Positions 10,330 through 21,539 of a DNA stretch of 64,000 bases are shown here, piece by piece. A program made the translations under genes and the position numbers. Source of the stretch: Bettongia penicillata ogilbyi (Eukaryota; Chordata; Mammalia; Diprotodontia; Potoroidae); NCBI GenBank assembly GCA_023548195.1, contig JAJHZJ010000496.1, forward strand, positions 10,261,570 through 10,325,569. Direction: 5' to 3'. The notes below the pieces were generated by a model. That model was not told the DNA's origin and did no database searches. It saw only the letters and a program-made list of their open reading frames with translations. Numbering within the stretch: position 1 is the first letter of the stretch; the number at the start of each line of letters is the position of its first letter.

Positions 10330-11230
10330 AAAAAAATACAAGCCCAAGGAAATATAGAAACTTTCTGCTGAAAGCTAGTTTCTAGCTATATATCTAGTTT
10401 TGCAAAGTGTGGTCATAGAAGCCATTCATTCCATCAACTCACCTAGAGCTGGCTGTAGATTAAAGGGCTGGGTATCACAGCAAAAAAAGCATGATTTGTT
10501 TAAGTCCCCTGGGAAATCATGGCAATATTCAGTTGCCTACAAAAGTAAGATTCTCTCCTGTGAAAAATGGAGGTTTAATTTAGAAAGGGGGATGTAGCTA
10601 TTTTATAGCACCCATTTATCCATGTAAATTAATACCTTTATTTTGGAAACAAAATCTAACTGAAACACAGCCATTTGCTGAAATTAAGGCATCATCTTTC
10701 ACAGTTGCTATGACTCCACTAAAATCTGCTAATGGCTTTCAGCTACGTTCACTCTTCAAGAAAGAGCCTAGACTTTAGCCTTAGGGTCATGTGCCTTGCT
10801 CTGACCAAACTTCAAAGCCACTGTGCCTACCCAGGACCCACCTGAGGCTCCCCACAGACATGTCAGCAAAGTCCCATCATACCTCTTCAGGTCTCACCCA
10901 GGGAAATCACAGTTCCCTTATGCTGATGCGACACCCCTTCTTCTTCACCTTTTAAACAATTTTCTGGTTTTATCTTCTCGCAGGAAGAATCTGTTTCATT
11001 TCTATTTGATTTTGACAAATTGGGTCTACCAACTGCAGCACCCTACCACCCCTTTTCTACAAAGCCATACCCTTGGAAGGGCCAAGAGTGGGAATGGAGG
11101 GACTGTACCAACAAACTGCTCAGCAGCAGCCCACAGTAATCAGTTCATACCTGGAAGCTGGAGATGGACTGCTCTTCTGTTTCTTCCTAATTACAAATTC
11201 AGTCACTGATCATCAAGTTCAAAAACAATC
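10330..11230. other. Intronic stretch without recognised feature
   Basis: A 128-residue plus-strand frame (10823-11209) has no known motif, no splice support and low-complexity Ser/Pro/Leu content; treated as chance. Confidence 0.4.
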
Positions 11231-11374
11231 TTTTTTTTTTTAATAACCATGACCAATCCAATTAGCAGCTAGGGAGAATTTACACTCTCTTTTGTTCTCA
11301 TGTTGCAGAAAATAACTAACGGCAAAATGATTTAACCCTTTGATTTCTAGAGAAAGGCCTCTTCTCAGTTGGAA

Positions 11375-11500
11375 ATATACATATGATACTATATTATATA
11401 TAGATATAATGTGTGTACATACACACATATACATATATAATATATTGTGTACATACATATAGACTCATGTATACATATATATTAACTTTACATTTATTAT
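11375..11500. repeat. TA/CA-rich microsatellite
   Basis: Alternating tatata, acatac and tgtgta words. Degenerate. Confidence 0.85.
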
Positions 11501-11509
11501 ACATATTTA

Positions 11510-11626
11510 TGTACTTGTCTCCCCCATTAGTTCATTGTTAGTAGGGATGCTTTCATTCTTCTATCTCTTGGTTGGTGGCATGGTCCCTGGCACAGAGTAG
11601 GTGTTTAGTAAATATTTACTGGATCA
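11510..11626 (+). mobile_element. L2-like LINE 3' end fragment
   Basis: Contains gtccctggcacagagtaggt followed by gtttagtaaatatttactgg, the usual form of this tail. Confidence 0.55.
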
Positions 11627-11627
11627 A

Positions 11628-11930
11628 CTGGGGCAGCTAGGTGGTGCATTGTATAGCACACCAGTGCAGGAGTCAGGAGGACCTGAGTTCAAATCTCACC
11701 TCAAACACTTGACCTTGGGCAAGTCACTTAACCCCAATTGCCTCATCCTAGGTCATCTCCAGTCATCCTGATGAATATCTGGTCACTGGATTCAGATGGC
11801 TCTGGAGGTAGAAGTGAGGCTGGTGACCTTGCACAGCCCTCCCTCACTCCAAACAAAGTCAAGTGCAAGTCATGTCATCATTCCTCTGATGGCATGGTCT
11901 TCTTTGGCAACGAAGGATGAACACACACAC
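11628..11930 (+). mobile_element. Full-length tRNA-derived SINE, CA-tailed
   Basis: Head ggggcagctaggtggtgcat, B box gagttcaaatctc, then a distinct 3' half (gtcatcctgatgaatatctg, cacagccctccctcactcc) ending in cacacacac. The same 3' half occurs at 6288, 38182, 42243 and 49511. Confidence 0.8.
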
Positions 11931-12065
11931 TGGATCAGATGATTGACTTGCTGAAAATATACTATAATCTTGGGGTTTTTTGCAGAACTTTGGAAGTATC
12001 ATCACTTATCCATGCAGCTAAGTATGTTTAAGGTAGAATTTGCATCTAGATTTTCCTGAGAGAAT

Positions 12066-12290
12066 GAGGCAGCTAGATAGCTCAGTGGATAAAATGCAGA
12101 GTCTAGAAGCAGGAAGACCTGAGTTCAAATCTGTCCTCAGGCATGCCCTGGCTGTATAGCATTGAGCAAGTGTCACTTAACACTGTCTGCCTAATCCACT
12201 GAAGGAGGAAATGGTAAACCACTCCAGCATGCTTGCCAAGACAACTCCCTACAGGGTCACGAAGGGTCAGACACAACTGAACGACAATTT
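12066..12290 (+). mobile_element. tRNA-derived SINE with RTE-like tail
   Basis: Head gaggcagctagatagctcag, B box gagttcaaatctg, tail caccgt-type variant reading gggtcacgaagggtcagaca. Confidence 0.78.
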
Positions 12291-12499
12291 CCTAAAAGAC
12301 AGACAATGCGGTTTAATGCAGTGATATAAAAACCAAATAGAAATGAAACAGATTCTTCCTGTCACAGACTGACTTAGAAAGCCACAAGATACCATTATCT
12401 ATATCGCATTGTATTTTTACTCATGTTGTTGAACATTTCCAAATTCTGTTTTAAGCTGGTTCGGCTGCACTAAGGAGACACAGCCTTGTACCAGTTTCA

Positions 12500-12670
12500 T
12501 GGATAAAGAGCTAGACTCAAGAGTCAAGAAGGCTTACATCCAAATTCTTTCTGTGATGTTTACGTCCTACGTGATCAAAACAAGTCATGTCCTCCCAAGG
12601 GGCTAGTTACCGCCTCTGCAAAATGAGGGGGTTGGACTAGATGATTTCTACAGTCTTCTGGCTCTAAATG
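12500..12670 (+). mobile_element. MIR-like SINE, diverged
   Basis: Ends with the typical gcaaaatgagggggttggac, gatgatttctacagtcttct sequence. Confidence 0.55.
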
Positions 12671-12889
12671 AAGGAGTCTATGAACATTTGACTGTACAAG
12701 ATCTGCTCCTGGCTCATTGGGTTCTTGGACTTAAGCCTGGCACAGAAGGAGGGTCAGAGAAGGGAGGAGATCAGACAAATAAGAACTAGACTGAGATGGG
12801 GAGACCTATGATTTCTTATCCATCAAAGACCTGTGGTTTCACTGATGGGAGGACTCTCTCCAAATTATCTATAACCTATAATCCTCGGG

Positions 12890-12991
12890 AAGTATCCCAG
12901 CATAGTGGGTGCAGAGCTGGATGTGCAGACAGAAAGACCTGGATTCGAATTCTCTTCTAGCCCCTTACTCTGTGACCATGAACAAGTTATT

Positions 12992-12994
<3 letters not shown>
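12890..12994 (+). mobile_element. SINE 5' part abutting exon 3 acceptor
   Basis: tatcccagcatagtgggtgc, then cctggattcgaattc (B-box-like) and ctctgtgaccatgaacaagt, ending at ttatttaat where an intact copy would continue cctctctg. From here the TC run takes over. Confidence 0.7.
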
Positions 12995-13078
<84 letters not shown>

Positions 13079-13086
13079 CTTTTCAG
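12995..13086 (+). promoter_or_regulatory. KCNMB2: KCNMB2 exon 3 splice acceptor with (TC)40 polypyrimidine tract
   Basis: A perfect 80-base TC run (12995-13074) is followed by ttttcttttcag and the exon. No AG dinucleotide occurs between about 12987 and the acceptor AG at 13085-13086. The branch point should therefore lie at or upstream of the run, for example in tttaat near 12994, about 90 bases from the acceptor, which is farther than usual. Confidence 0.9.
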
Positions 13087-13282
13087 TGTATGGACAGAAG
13101 AGTCTCAATGCACACTGCTTAATGCTTCCATCACAGAAGCATTTAACTGCTCTTTTAATTGTGGTCCGGACTGTCGGAAGCACTCTCAGTATCCCTGCCT
13201 CCAGGTCTATGTTAACCTAACTTCTTCGGGACAAAGGCTCTTACTTTATCACACAGAAGAAACAATGAAAATCAATTCTGAG
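13087..13282 (+). CDS. KCNMB2: KCNMB2 third coding exon, extracellular loop, residues 76-141
   Basis: This 196-base exon encodes the first half of the large extracellular loop. The three N-glycosylation sequons known for the beta-2 loop are present: NAS at 88, NCS at 96 and NLT at 119. Loop cysteines occur at 84, 97, 101, 105 and 113; the family uses such cysteines in disulfides. The frame begins by completing Ser76 (AG/T) and runs VWTEESQC. The donor is GT at 13283-13284 (ctgag/gtaagc), phase 0. Compared with the human protein as I recall it, the CGPDC motif is followed by RKHSQYPC rather than WKLSQYPC. The exon end reads MKINSE where human has IKINQK. Confidence 0.97.
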
Positions 13283-13764
13283 GTAAGCGCATAGCATGCA
13301 TTTCTTCTCAGGCTGACATCATGGGGACAGCTATTCTCAGTGCTTTCTGAACTCCTGACTCTGAAAATGCCCCTCAGTTAGCATTCCAGGGCCAAAATTC
13401 CCCCAGGAAGTCAACTCTCCTCCATTCACCAAGTTACATGTTATCCACATAAGGCTGGTTTCCTGCGTGAGAGGTATGAATGTCAGTTACTGACTTATTG
13501 GGTTGCTACTTTACTATTCATTCCTATTTGGAAATGGAAACACTGTACTCCTAGTTATCACTCTCATGGAAAAAGTCTCTCCAAGGTCAGAGACCACAGC
13601 TGCACAGCAGAAGGAGGCAAAGATTACCCACCACCCAGTGAGCACAGGTCATGAAAGTGCTATCAGGTCCAGGTCCAGGTAATTTTTGTTTTTCTGCCAT
13701 TGGCACCAATTCTTCATCTGACAGATAATGCTTTGGTTTGATAATGATGGCAATTAAAAATCAA

Positions 13765-13870
13765 TAATGATAAGTAAGTACTATTATGTGTCAGGCACAT
13801 TCTTGAGTAGTCAGCCATTAGGGATAGACATAAAAATTAAATAATCCCTTCTTTCAAGAAGTCTATGTTC
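13765..13870 (-). mobile_element. L2 LINE 3' tail, antisense
   Basis: taagtactattatgtgtcag, then cttctttcaagaagtctatg. Confidence 0.6.
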
Positions 13871-13873
13871 TAT

Positions 13874-13992
13874 TGCGATATATACACATATAAACAGATA
13901 TATACACATATATGCATACATATACATGTGTGTATATCTATACATATACATACACATGTGCATATACATATATTCATATGTGTGTATACATA
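13874..13992. repeat. TA/CA/TG microsatellite
   Basis: Alternating atatac, acacat and tgtgta units. Confidence 0.9.
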
Positions 13993-13993
13993 T

Positions 13994-14066
13994 AGAGTAT
14001 CCCAAAAGTCATAGTGAAATTTTAAGCTATTAAAGCTTATAACTGCACTAAAGCTTTTGGGACATC
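13994..14066. mobile_element. Palindromic mini-element, mariner-like MITE
   Basis: Nearly the whole 73 bases fold back on themselves: the left arm tcccaaaag...tagtg...aagct matches the right arm agct...cacta...cttttggga. This is the form of short mariner-derived elements; the family is inferred from shape and end sequence. Confidence 0.65.
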
Positions 14067-14309
14067 TTCTATATAGACAATAAATATAAGATTATTTAGC
14101 ATGAAAAGCAGTATCTCTAGAGCCTCTGATTTTTTCTTTGACCCTTTCCAGCTTTCCTGTACTAGAACTGGGGGAGTTAAGCACAAGTTTTGAATGCTAA
14201 TATCAGGTTTTCATTATAGAAACATAAATCGCCTGATTACTTTTTCCTCAAGAATTAGTTCCATTCAGACCAAGCGTGGAAAGATACTTTGAGTTCTTTC
14301 ATCATCCAC

Positions 14310-15065
14310 CCCTAGTATACCTTTATTTTTTTAATTATTTTATTTTTCCCAATTTCGTGTCAAGGCAATTTCTGGCTTTCATTTTTACAAGATTTTGAGT
14401 TCCAAATTTTTCTCTCTTTCTCCCTTCCCTTCTTCCTAATATGGTAGGTAATTTGATATAGATTACAAAAGTAAATTTCCATATTAGTCACAGTTGTGAA
14501 AGAAGAAATAAATCAAACTTTAAAAAAACACAAAAAAGAATAAATTAAACAAAAAAAATATGCTTCAATCGGTATTCAGATTCCATCAGTTCTTTATATG
14601 GATGTGGATAGCACTCCTTCATGAGTCCTTTGTATTTGTCTTGGAATAACTGTGCTGCTGAGAACTGAGTCATTCACAGCTGATCATCACACAGTGCTGC
14701 TGATACTCTGTACAATGTTTTCCTGGTTCTGTTCATTTCACTTTGCATCAGTTCATACAAGTCTTTCTAGATTTTTCTGAAATCTGCCTGTTCATCACTT
14801 CTTATTGCACAATAGTATTCCACTACCTTCATATACCATAGCTTGTTCAGCCATTCCCCAACGGATGGGCATCTACTCAATTTCCAATATTTTTCCATGA
14901 AAAAAGGGGCTGCTATTGTTATTTTTGTACATATAAGTCCTTCTCTCTTTTTCATGATCTCTTTGGGATACATATCTAGTGGTGGTATTGATGGATCAAA
15001 GGGTATGCGCAGTTTGGTTACCCTTTGGGCATAGTTCCAAATTTCTCTCCATCTAGCATACCTTA
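14310..15065 (-). mobile_element. L1-type LINE 3' end, antisense, about 750 bp
   Basis: In reverse complement it carries the end of the second ORF and 3' region typical of marsupial L1 copies. Plus-strand landmarks are cttattgcacaatagtattc, ccattccccaacggatgggc and gatctctttgggatacatat. The minus strand still gives a 133-residue frame with DPSIPPLDMYPKE and KYWKLSRCPSVGEWLNKLWY, decayed L1 protein. Confidence 0.8.
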
Positions 15066-15094
15066 AAGAAAAGTTAAAGCCTCTGACCTGGCAT

Positions 15095-15290
15095 GAAGAA
15101 CATAGATTTAGAACCTTGGAGGTCATACAACCCAACCCTTTTATTTTACAAATAAGGAAGCTGAACACAGATGAAGGGAAATGACTTACTTAAGGTCATA
15201 CCCAAGTAAGTGGGAGAGCAAGGCTTTGCACTCAGGTCTTCAGACCCCAAGTCTTCTACTCTTTCCACCACGCTATTCTTTCAACTCCTT
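15095..15290 (-). mobile_element. MIR-like SINE, antisense
   Basis: tttagaaccttggaggtcat, ggaagctgaacacagatgaa, cttcagaccccaagtcttct. Confidence 0.65.
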
Positions 15291-15459
15291 CTCAAGAGAT
15301 TTTCAAAACTAGAGGTGGACAATTATTATGGCCTATTTATAGGATTATTGAGGTTAGACCTGTCCAGAATCAGGAATCATGATGTAAACGATCCTAAAAT
15401 TCCCTTTTGGCTTTCAATTAAGGAGTGAGAGTCCCTTAGGCATTATACTATGGTGGGCA

Positions 15460-15790
15460 GGGGGTAACCATTAGACCTGGAGTGAGGAAGACTTGAATGT
15501 GACACCTACTTACTACTTGCTTGACTTTGGGCAGGTCAGCCTCTCAGTACCTCATTTTCCTCATCTGTAAAACAGAGAGGGTAATAATGCTTATAGTATC
15601 TACCCTCTTGATATAGGGAATCCTGGTAAGGAATTTCCCCTATCAATGCTAATCCAGGACCTGCTTTGAGAGTTGCTTGGAACACTGAGAGATTAGGAGG
15701 CTTCCCCAGGGTTACATAGACATTCTGAACCCGAAGTGAGACTTGAACCCAGGTCTTCCTGAATCCAGGGTTTACTTCTATTCACTATGA
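15460..15790. mobile_element. Sense then antisense SINE fragments
   Basis: 15460-15610 reads sense (ggcaggtcagcctctcagta, ctcatctgtaaaacagagag). 15655-15790 reads antisense (ccagggttacatagacat, gacttgaacccaggtcttcc). Confidence 0.6.
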
Positions 15791-15879
15791 AATTGATATT
15801 AACAGCATTACTGCAATTCTGTTCATGAGGAAAGCACAGGACCTGGTACATAGTAAATACTGTATAAACACTTTATTGT

Positions 15880-16724
15880 CGATTTATTTAAATCACTTGT
15901 AAATCTAAACTTTAAAGCGCTATTGGAATATAATCTTATGTATGAATATATACTACATACATTTATCTTTCGGTCACAAAAATCAGTTCTTATTACCCGG
16001 ATATACAAAACTTTCACCAAAACAGTACATAGAAATGATATTTATAAGGCCTAATGTGATCAGTCAAGAGGCTTATCAAGTTAATAATTTTGAATTAGCT
16101 ACATTGCATTTCTATTTTATGGTGGCAGAGACAAATGAACTACCTGTAACTTTCCTGGGGAGTTATTAACACTTATAACTGAGATCGGCCCCTGAACTCA
16201 TTTCTTTTTCATTTTTCAACTTTGTCTTACTCTGAAATTGACAAACACTAACAAACATGAACATTTCTACAAAGAAATATATTAAAAGTAGATTATATAT
16301 AAAACTGTGACTCCCCAGTAGGAAGGGCTTGATTTTTCTACATTGGGCAAACACTATAGATGTTCCCTGAATATATGACCAAAAATAGGATTGGTTTCAT
16401 CAGCCAAAGGCAGAGAAAGCTAAGCTGTATTTTAGTTGCAACAGCTCAGATAAATTATTGCCACCCTATCTGAGAACTCAACCTCCTGAATATTTCAGAA
16501 GCTGGTTTTTTTGAAAATGTCTGCTCCAGATCCCCCTAACCTACAGGAAGCACAAGTCATGTTCAGTTGCCTCAAGGTTGTTTTATTAATAAATAAAAGT
16601 GAACACAGTCCCAGGTTTTTTTTCCAAGATGTGGCTGCTTCTGCCATGAGCCCTCCAAACAGGTTTGATGCTATGGAATGAGTCAAATACCAGACTCTTC
16701 AAATGTTGATGAAATTGGAAAATT
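15880..16724. other. Intronic stretch without recognised feature
   Basis: AT-rich. No exon or repeat family recognised; four short frames look like chance. Confidence 0.4.
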
Positions 16725-16880
16725 ATTCATTCACTGAAAATTCATCAAACATTTATTATGTGCCCATAATATGGTGGTCACAATGTTAAGAGCTGGGTTT
16801 ACAAAGACAAAAGGGAAATAATCCCTCCCCGCTCAAGAAATCAACATTGTAATTAGGGGAGACAACTCAAAAAAGTTTAT
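16725..16880 (-). mobile_element. L2 LINE 3' tail, antisense
   Basis: catcaaacatttattatgtg, then aatccctccccgctcaagaa. Confidence 0.65.
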
Positions 16881-16959
16881 ACTGAGCAAATACAAAGTAC
16901 TTTCTTCAGGTGGAGGGCATAGCAAGTAGAGAGATCAGGATAGACTCCCTGTTGGCAAT

Positions 16960-17345
16960 GGTGCTTGAGAGCTTATGCCATAGAATACCAGCCAAAGAAA
17001 GTGGGCACATTTAACCTAGAGAAGACCTAAGGAAAAAGTAGTGGTTGTCTTCAAATATTTGGAGGGCTGTCACATGGAAGAGGGATGAGATTTTCTACTT
17101 CCATCCCAAAAGGATGAAACCAGTTATGGAAGTTACAGACGTCATTTAGAATTGATATCAGGAAGAAAATTCCCTAACAATGAGAGCTGTCTAAAAGTGT
17201 AATGAGCTGTCTTGAGAGTGGCTTCCAGCAGAGGTTGGATGTCCTCTCAGGCATTTTGTAGAGAGGTGGCATTTTCAGGAATGAGCTTTAGTAGCTGCTT
17301 CTGAGGCCCCTACAATTCTAGAAGTCTGTGATTCTGTTATGTAAA
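16960..17345 (+). mobile_element. CR1/L3-type LINE 3' end
   Basis: Carries the conserved order of the CR1 3' end: ttaacctagagaagacctaa, tcaaatatttggagggctgt, ttccctaacaatgagagctg, ctacaattctagaagtctgt. In amniotes this tail ends near attctgtga, as here. Confidence 0.75.
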
Positions 17346-17629
17346 ACTAAGAGAGACAGATAAATGTCAGGTGTCACTGATTTTCCTTCTAGGCAAAGTA
17401 TGGGTGTTTTTGGATTCTTGCATCTTGTAAAGGTAAAGTTCTGTAGAATGCCCCCCAACAATATTTCTGAGCCTTCATATTTGAGTTAGCACTAAATGAC
17501 AATGCCACCAAGATCCAGACCAATGCTCAAGGTCTTCACTGTGTTGCTGGTGCCAATTTGGGGCAAATAAAGGAAATTTATAATTTATTTATTAAGCTCC
17601 TATTATATACCAGGCACAGAGGATTTAGA

Positions 17630-17815
17630 CTGGGCAGGAAATTTGGAGAACATCTAATCTATCTTCATCATTTTAGAGCTAGAAAATTGAGGCCCAGAGA
17701 GGGATAGTCTCTTGCCTATGGTCACACAGTTGTAAGCAGCAGATCTGTTGATTGTGTGATTGTTTGGAAAGAATTTAGCTTTAAGAGCTAGTGATTTTTC
17801 CACTGCACTATAGCT
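17630..17815 (-). mobile_element. MIR-like SINE, antisense
   Basis: aattgaggcccagagaggga, gcctatggtcacacagttgt, tttccactgcactatagct. Confidence 0.7.
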
Positions 17816-18394
17816 GTCCAGTTATTTCCCAAAATTCTCTGTACTGGCTCAATCCTTTACCCATCTCTTCACTTTTCTCTGCGGTTGAAACTCTTCTCAT
17901 TGGAAATTTGATTTTATGGAGAAATGCAGCAGATGGGCAGGGGCAGAAAGCCCAGATGGGAATTGCCACTGTCAAGTCTTACAAACCTCTCCTTAATGGT
18001 CTGAGTGACTCCACACCCCAGAGAGCGGAAGTCGAAAATAATTGGACTTTTCGCCACGTTCCTTTTAACCACAGTTGTCATTTCTTTCTGCAGAGTTGAA
18101 TTTCCGAGATCCCAAATATCAAAACAATAGAATTCGGGCATGTCATGCCGCATTTAAACCTGACACCACTGAGGAGGATCCAGCACTTCTCTTTTCAGAG
18201 GGTCACCAGACCATGACCTTAAAAAGGTCAGCTGACAAAGATCAGCAAAAGATGGGGGCTGAACAAGCTGCCAGGAGAACCTTCCATCAGCTCCTCAACC
18301 CACACCAAAGATCTCTAGCCCTGATCAATCTTCCCTTGTTGCCATGATCAAGGATAATTTGTTTCCATTTTGACTAGGTAGCAGCCCACGTGAC
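17816..18394. other. Intronic stretch without recognised feature
   Basis: Two overlapping plus-strand frames (102 and 90 residues) lack motifs and conserved flanking splice signals. Confidence 0.4.
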
Positions 18395-18590
18395 AGCAGG
18401 GCATTGTGGCTTCAGAGGAAGGAAGACTTTCTGTAAGCTCCACTTCTGACAGAAACCTGCTTCATGACCATGGGCAAATCATGAACTTCTCACTGCCCAC
18501 CCAGGTTTCCAAGACTATGGTTTACAATGGAGTAGCTGATTTGCATTAGTAGAGGGCTTTCCACACCAGGAAATCCCTTTTCTAATGAAA
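18395..18590 (+). mobile_element. SINE, diverged
   Basis: cttctgacagaaacctgctt, gaccatgggcaaatcatgaa, then a tail like that of the copies at 7159 and 32900. Confidence 0.5.
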
Positions 18591-18864
18591 TCATAGAGCT
18601 TAACTTTTCAAAAAAATCATTCCCTTAAAATAGTCACATTCCTAAAAGTTATAAAAGAGTAGTATGAAATGGAAAGGAGGTGATTTTACTGAAATGTGTA
18701 ATACATAGCTGTCAACTTTTGAGTTAAGTCAACAGGACGCAAATGGGTCAATCATGATGTTGTCGCTTCAAAGGCACAAGGACAATTTTCTTTCATTTTT
18801 GTTCCTTGCCCCATGTACTTTTTCTCTTTAGCTCTTAAAGCTAAAGTCTTTCCAAACATTCACA

Positions 18865-19140
18865 TGATCAACAAACATTTCTTAAGCATCTTTTACAAGT
18901 CAGGCACTGAACTGGACATCAGGGGTACAAAAACAAAAAATAAAATTACCCTGACTTCAAGGAAATTATAGTCAATTGGGGGAGAAAATATCTACATTTA
19001 TAAAGAAATATAGAAAAATATACATACATACATACATATGTGTGTAAAGGAAATGGCAAATCACTCCAGCATCATTTGCCAAGAAAACCCCAACTAGGAT
19101 CATGACTCAACTGAAACAACTAAGCAACAATAACACACAC
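18865..19140. mobile_element. L2 tail (antisense) and SINE tail (sense)
   Basis: 18865-18985 is an antisense L2 3' end (caacaaacatttcttaagca). 19045-19140 is only the RTE-like SINE tail (aaggaaatggcaaatcactc, atcatgactcaactgaaaca). Confidence 0.65.
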
Positions 19141-19494
19141 GCACATATAAACATACATAATGACATATATGTTTGTGTGTGTGCATACACATAGTAATTT
19201 TAGGGTGTAGGGCATAGGGCTCAGGTCTAATGTAAAACATCTTGTTAACAAGAGAAGAGGTCTTCCAAAGAGAACACTGGAAGGGCAGAGAAGAGAGAGA
19301 TAGAGGGATCTCAGAGAGATAGGGTTGACATGGGTGAGTTTGAAGCAGAAAGGAATGGCGGTCAGAGAAGAGAGCTCCAGCCAAGGGCATCTTAGAAGGG
19401 AGAACCACAGAGATTCCAACTGAAATCAGACATGGCAGTAAATTGGCACACCCTTCAATAACAATGGTTAATTTGATTTTCCCAGCTCCATAGC

Positions 19495-19620
19495 TTACAG
19501 CCTGTGTGACCTTGGGCAAATCACTTAACTCTCCGGGTCACAATTTCCTTGTGTTTAAAATGAGGGCACTGAACTGGAGGACCTCTAAGGACCCATCTGG
19601 CTCTAATCTGATGTGCCTCT
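19495..19620 (+). mobile_element. MIR-like SINE 3' half
   Basis: gtgaccttgggcaaatcact, then gagggcactgaactggagga. Confidence 0.65.
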
Positions 19621-19865
19621 AATCAATTCCTGAGCAAGAGATAGATACAGGGCAGGTTTCCAGCATGTGGGAAGTAAGCCCTCTGAGAAGGAGACCAAAG
19701 AACTTCCAAAGTCTGACTCCTAAAATTCGCATACTCAAAGTTGAAGTACTTACAAAAAGGTGACTGAGAGCATCTGGAAGCCATATCTTTTGAGGAAATG
19801 CCAGTTGTAAGGAGATAGCTTCTCAGCCATCCAGGAAATGGAAATGAGGGTCAGCTGGCAAGAGG

Positions 19866-20007
19866 AAGCATGTGTCCTATCTCTGGTAGCCAAACAGATA
19901 CCAACATGGCAGCAAACATCTAGGCCAGAAACCATTAAATGGTTTGGGGTACACTTCCTCAGTCTTGGTACTCTCCCTTCCACTGTGCCACTCGTGGTCC
20001 CAGGTAC
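19866..20007. repeat. Unassigned 140-bp repeat, copy A
   Basis: Matches 20760-20899 at high identity, including caacatggcagcaaac, gaaaccattaaatggtttgg and ggtcccaggtac. Sequence outside both copies does not align. The family is unknown to me. Confidence 0.85.
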
Positions 20008-20009
20008 CA

Positions 20010-20758
20010 AGAAAGGAGAGTAGAGGAAGGAGAAAACCAGGGATTCTAGACACTCACCATCTTCCAAACCTGCTGGAAACATCAGATCAACTGTTATCTG
20101 ATTGAGAGTTGGTATAATCAGCAACAGAAAATTAATATCCTTACATCTGCCTAGTTCAGACAATTGCAGGTGTTTGAGCATCCCTGGGTACCAAAGTGCT
20201 CTCATCTCCTGATGTGCTTCCTTTTGTTTTGCTCCCTTTTTAATACCTCAGCACATCAGAATGCTGTAATAAATGTGAAAATGTGTAAGCAAACAGAGCA
20301 AGGATGGGGCGTGCTTTGGAGAGGGATGTGTGAGGATGCTGGCAGGACAGTTAGTGCGTAGCTGGGGTAGGATATTGCTTCCCTTTGCTCTGCCAAGCAT
20401 TTTAAGCATCACACGTGGCAAACAGTAAAAACTGAAAGGAGAAACCAAATAACTTTAAAAAGCTAGTTCAAAGCAGGAAAAATGCTGATGGGATGCTGAA
20501 AGTCAGGAGAGGTGAAAGAAAATGAGACTCCCATGGACTCGAAGACTGTCTAACCATCAATCAAACCAACAGAACACAAAGTTCTCTTCTCCAAATCACC
20601 CCTTCCCTCCTGAAGTAAACAGTCTGGAGGAGTTTTCTGCAAAATTCACCCCTCCATAGGTCTTTTTAGAGAGAAAACAAGGAAGAGTGCTTAGAGGTGG
20701 GACAGCTGGGGCTTTGCCTGAGAGCACCAAATTGTAGAGGGCACACACAGCACCACCA
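20010..20758. other. Intronic stretch between the two 140-bp copies
   Basis: No exon or repeat family recognised. Confidence 0.4.
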
Positions 20759-20759
20759 C

Positions 20760-20899
20760 CAGCATGCTTCCTCTCTCCGGTAGCCAAAAAAGTACCAACA
20801 TGGCAGCAAACCTCTAGGCTAGAAACCATTAAATGGTTTGGGGTACACTTGCTCAGCCCTTGTACTCTCTCTCTCTCTGCCACTCCTGGTCCCAGGTAC
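20760..20899. repeat. Unassigned 140-bp repeat, copy B
   Basis: Same orientation as copy A, about 750 bases downstream of its end. It differs by substitutions and a short CT expansion (ctctctctctctctg) where A has ctcccttccactg. Confidence 0.85.
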
Positions 20900-21014
20900 A
20901 GGTTCCTAATTACAGCTCTGCCTGTATTCCTCTGCATTCCATACTTCCAAGGATGAGTTTGCATCACATTGTCACCTCTATCCAGAGCTTCCCAGGGATG
21001 CTGCCTAACTTGTA

Positions 21015-21520
21015 GTAAGAGGCTATGGAACGAGTACTAGATTTTGAAGTCAGATGACCTGGGTTCAAATCCAGGATCTACTGCTTGGGATGACTATAAG
21101 TGAGTCACTCTTCCTTTCTGTAAAATGTTTCTTTGTGTGTAGAATGAGAAGATTTAGCTAGATAAGCTCTCAAGTCCCTTCCAGCTCAAAATCTATACTG
21201 TTTACCTTGCTACTATGAGGAAGGAGAGTAAACTGTTAACTGGGGATCATTCAGTGAAAATTCCCAGGCAGCTGGTGACACAGTTGAGAGAGAGCTGAAA
21301 GTGGAGTCAGAAAAATCTGAGTTCAAATCTAACCTCAGACACTTGCTAGCTTTGTGACCCTGGACAAGTCATCTAACCACTATTTGCCTTAGTTTCCTCC
21401 AGTGTGAAATGAGGATGATGATAGCACCTATTCATATGGTCTAGAAAATAATATTTTTAAAAGCACTTAGCCAACACAGTGCCTGGCACATAGTAGGTGC
21501 TTAATAAATGTTTGTTCTCT
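21015..21520 (+). mobile_element. Two MIR-like SINEs in sense orientation
   Basis: First copy 21015-21200 (ctgggttcaaatccagg). Second copy 21265-21520 (gagttcaaatctaacctcag), complete to its 3' end gtgcctggcacatagtaggt. Confidence 0.8.
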
Positions 21521-21539
21521 CTCCACCCCTTTATATCAA

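Larger units (their letters stand above)
9234..13086 (+). other. KCNMB2: KCNMB2 intron between coding exons 2 and 3
   Basis: About 3.85 kb, GT...AG. Filled mainly with SINEs, a hAT element and microsatellites, listed separately. No alternative exon recognised. Confidence 0.9.

Noticed and set aside
9655..12290. tRNA genes, because of B-box-like gttcaaatc words
   Set aside because: These sit in SINE heads with no cloverleaf, and the same text recurs dozens of times with SINE tails.
12909..13220. 103-residue frame overlapping exon 3 in another frame
   Set aside because: It runs through the TC run and reads the exon out of frame; the KCNMB2 frame is certain from the glycosylation sites and cysteines.
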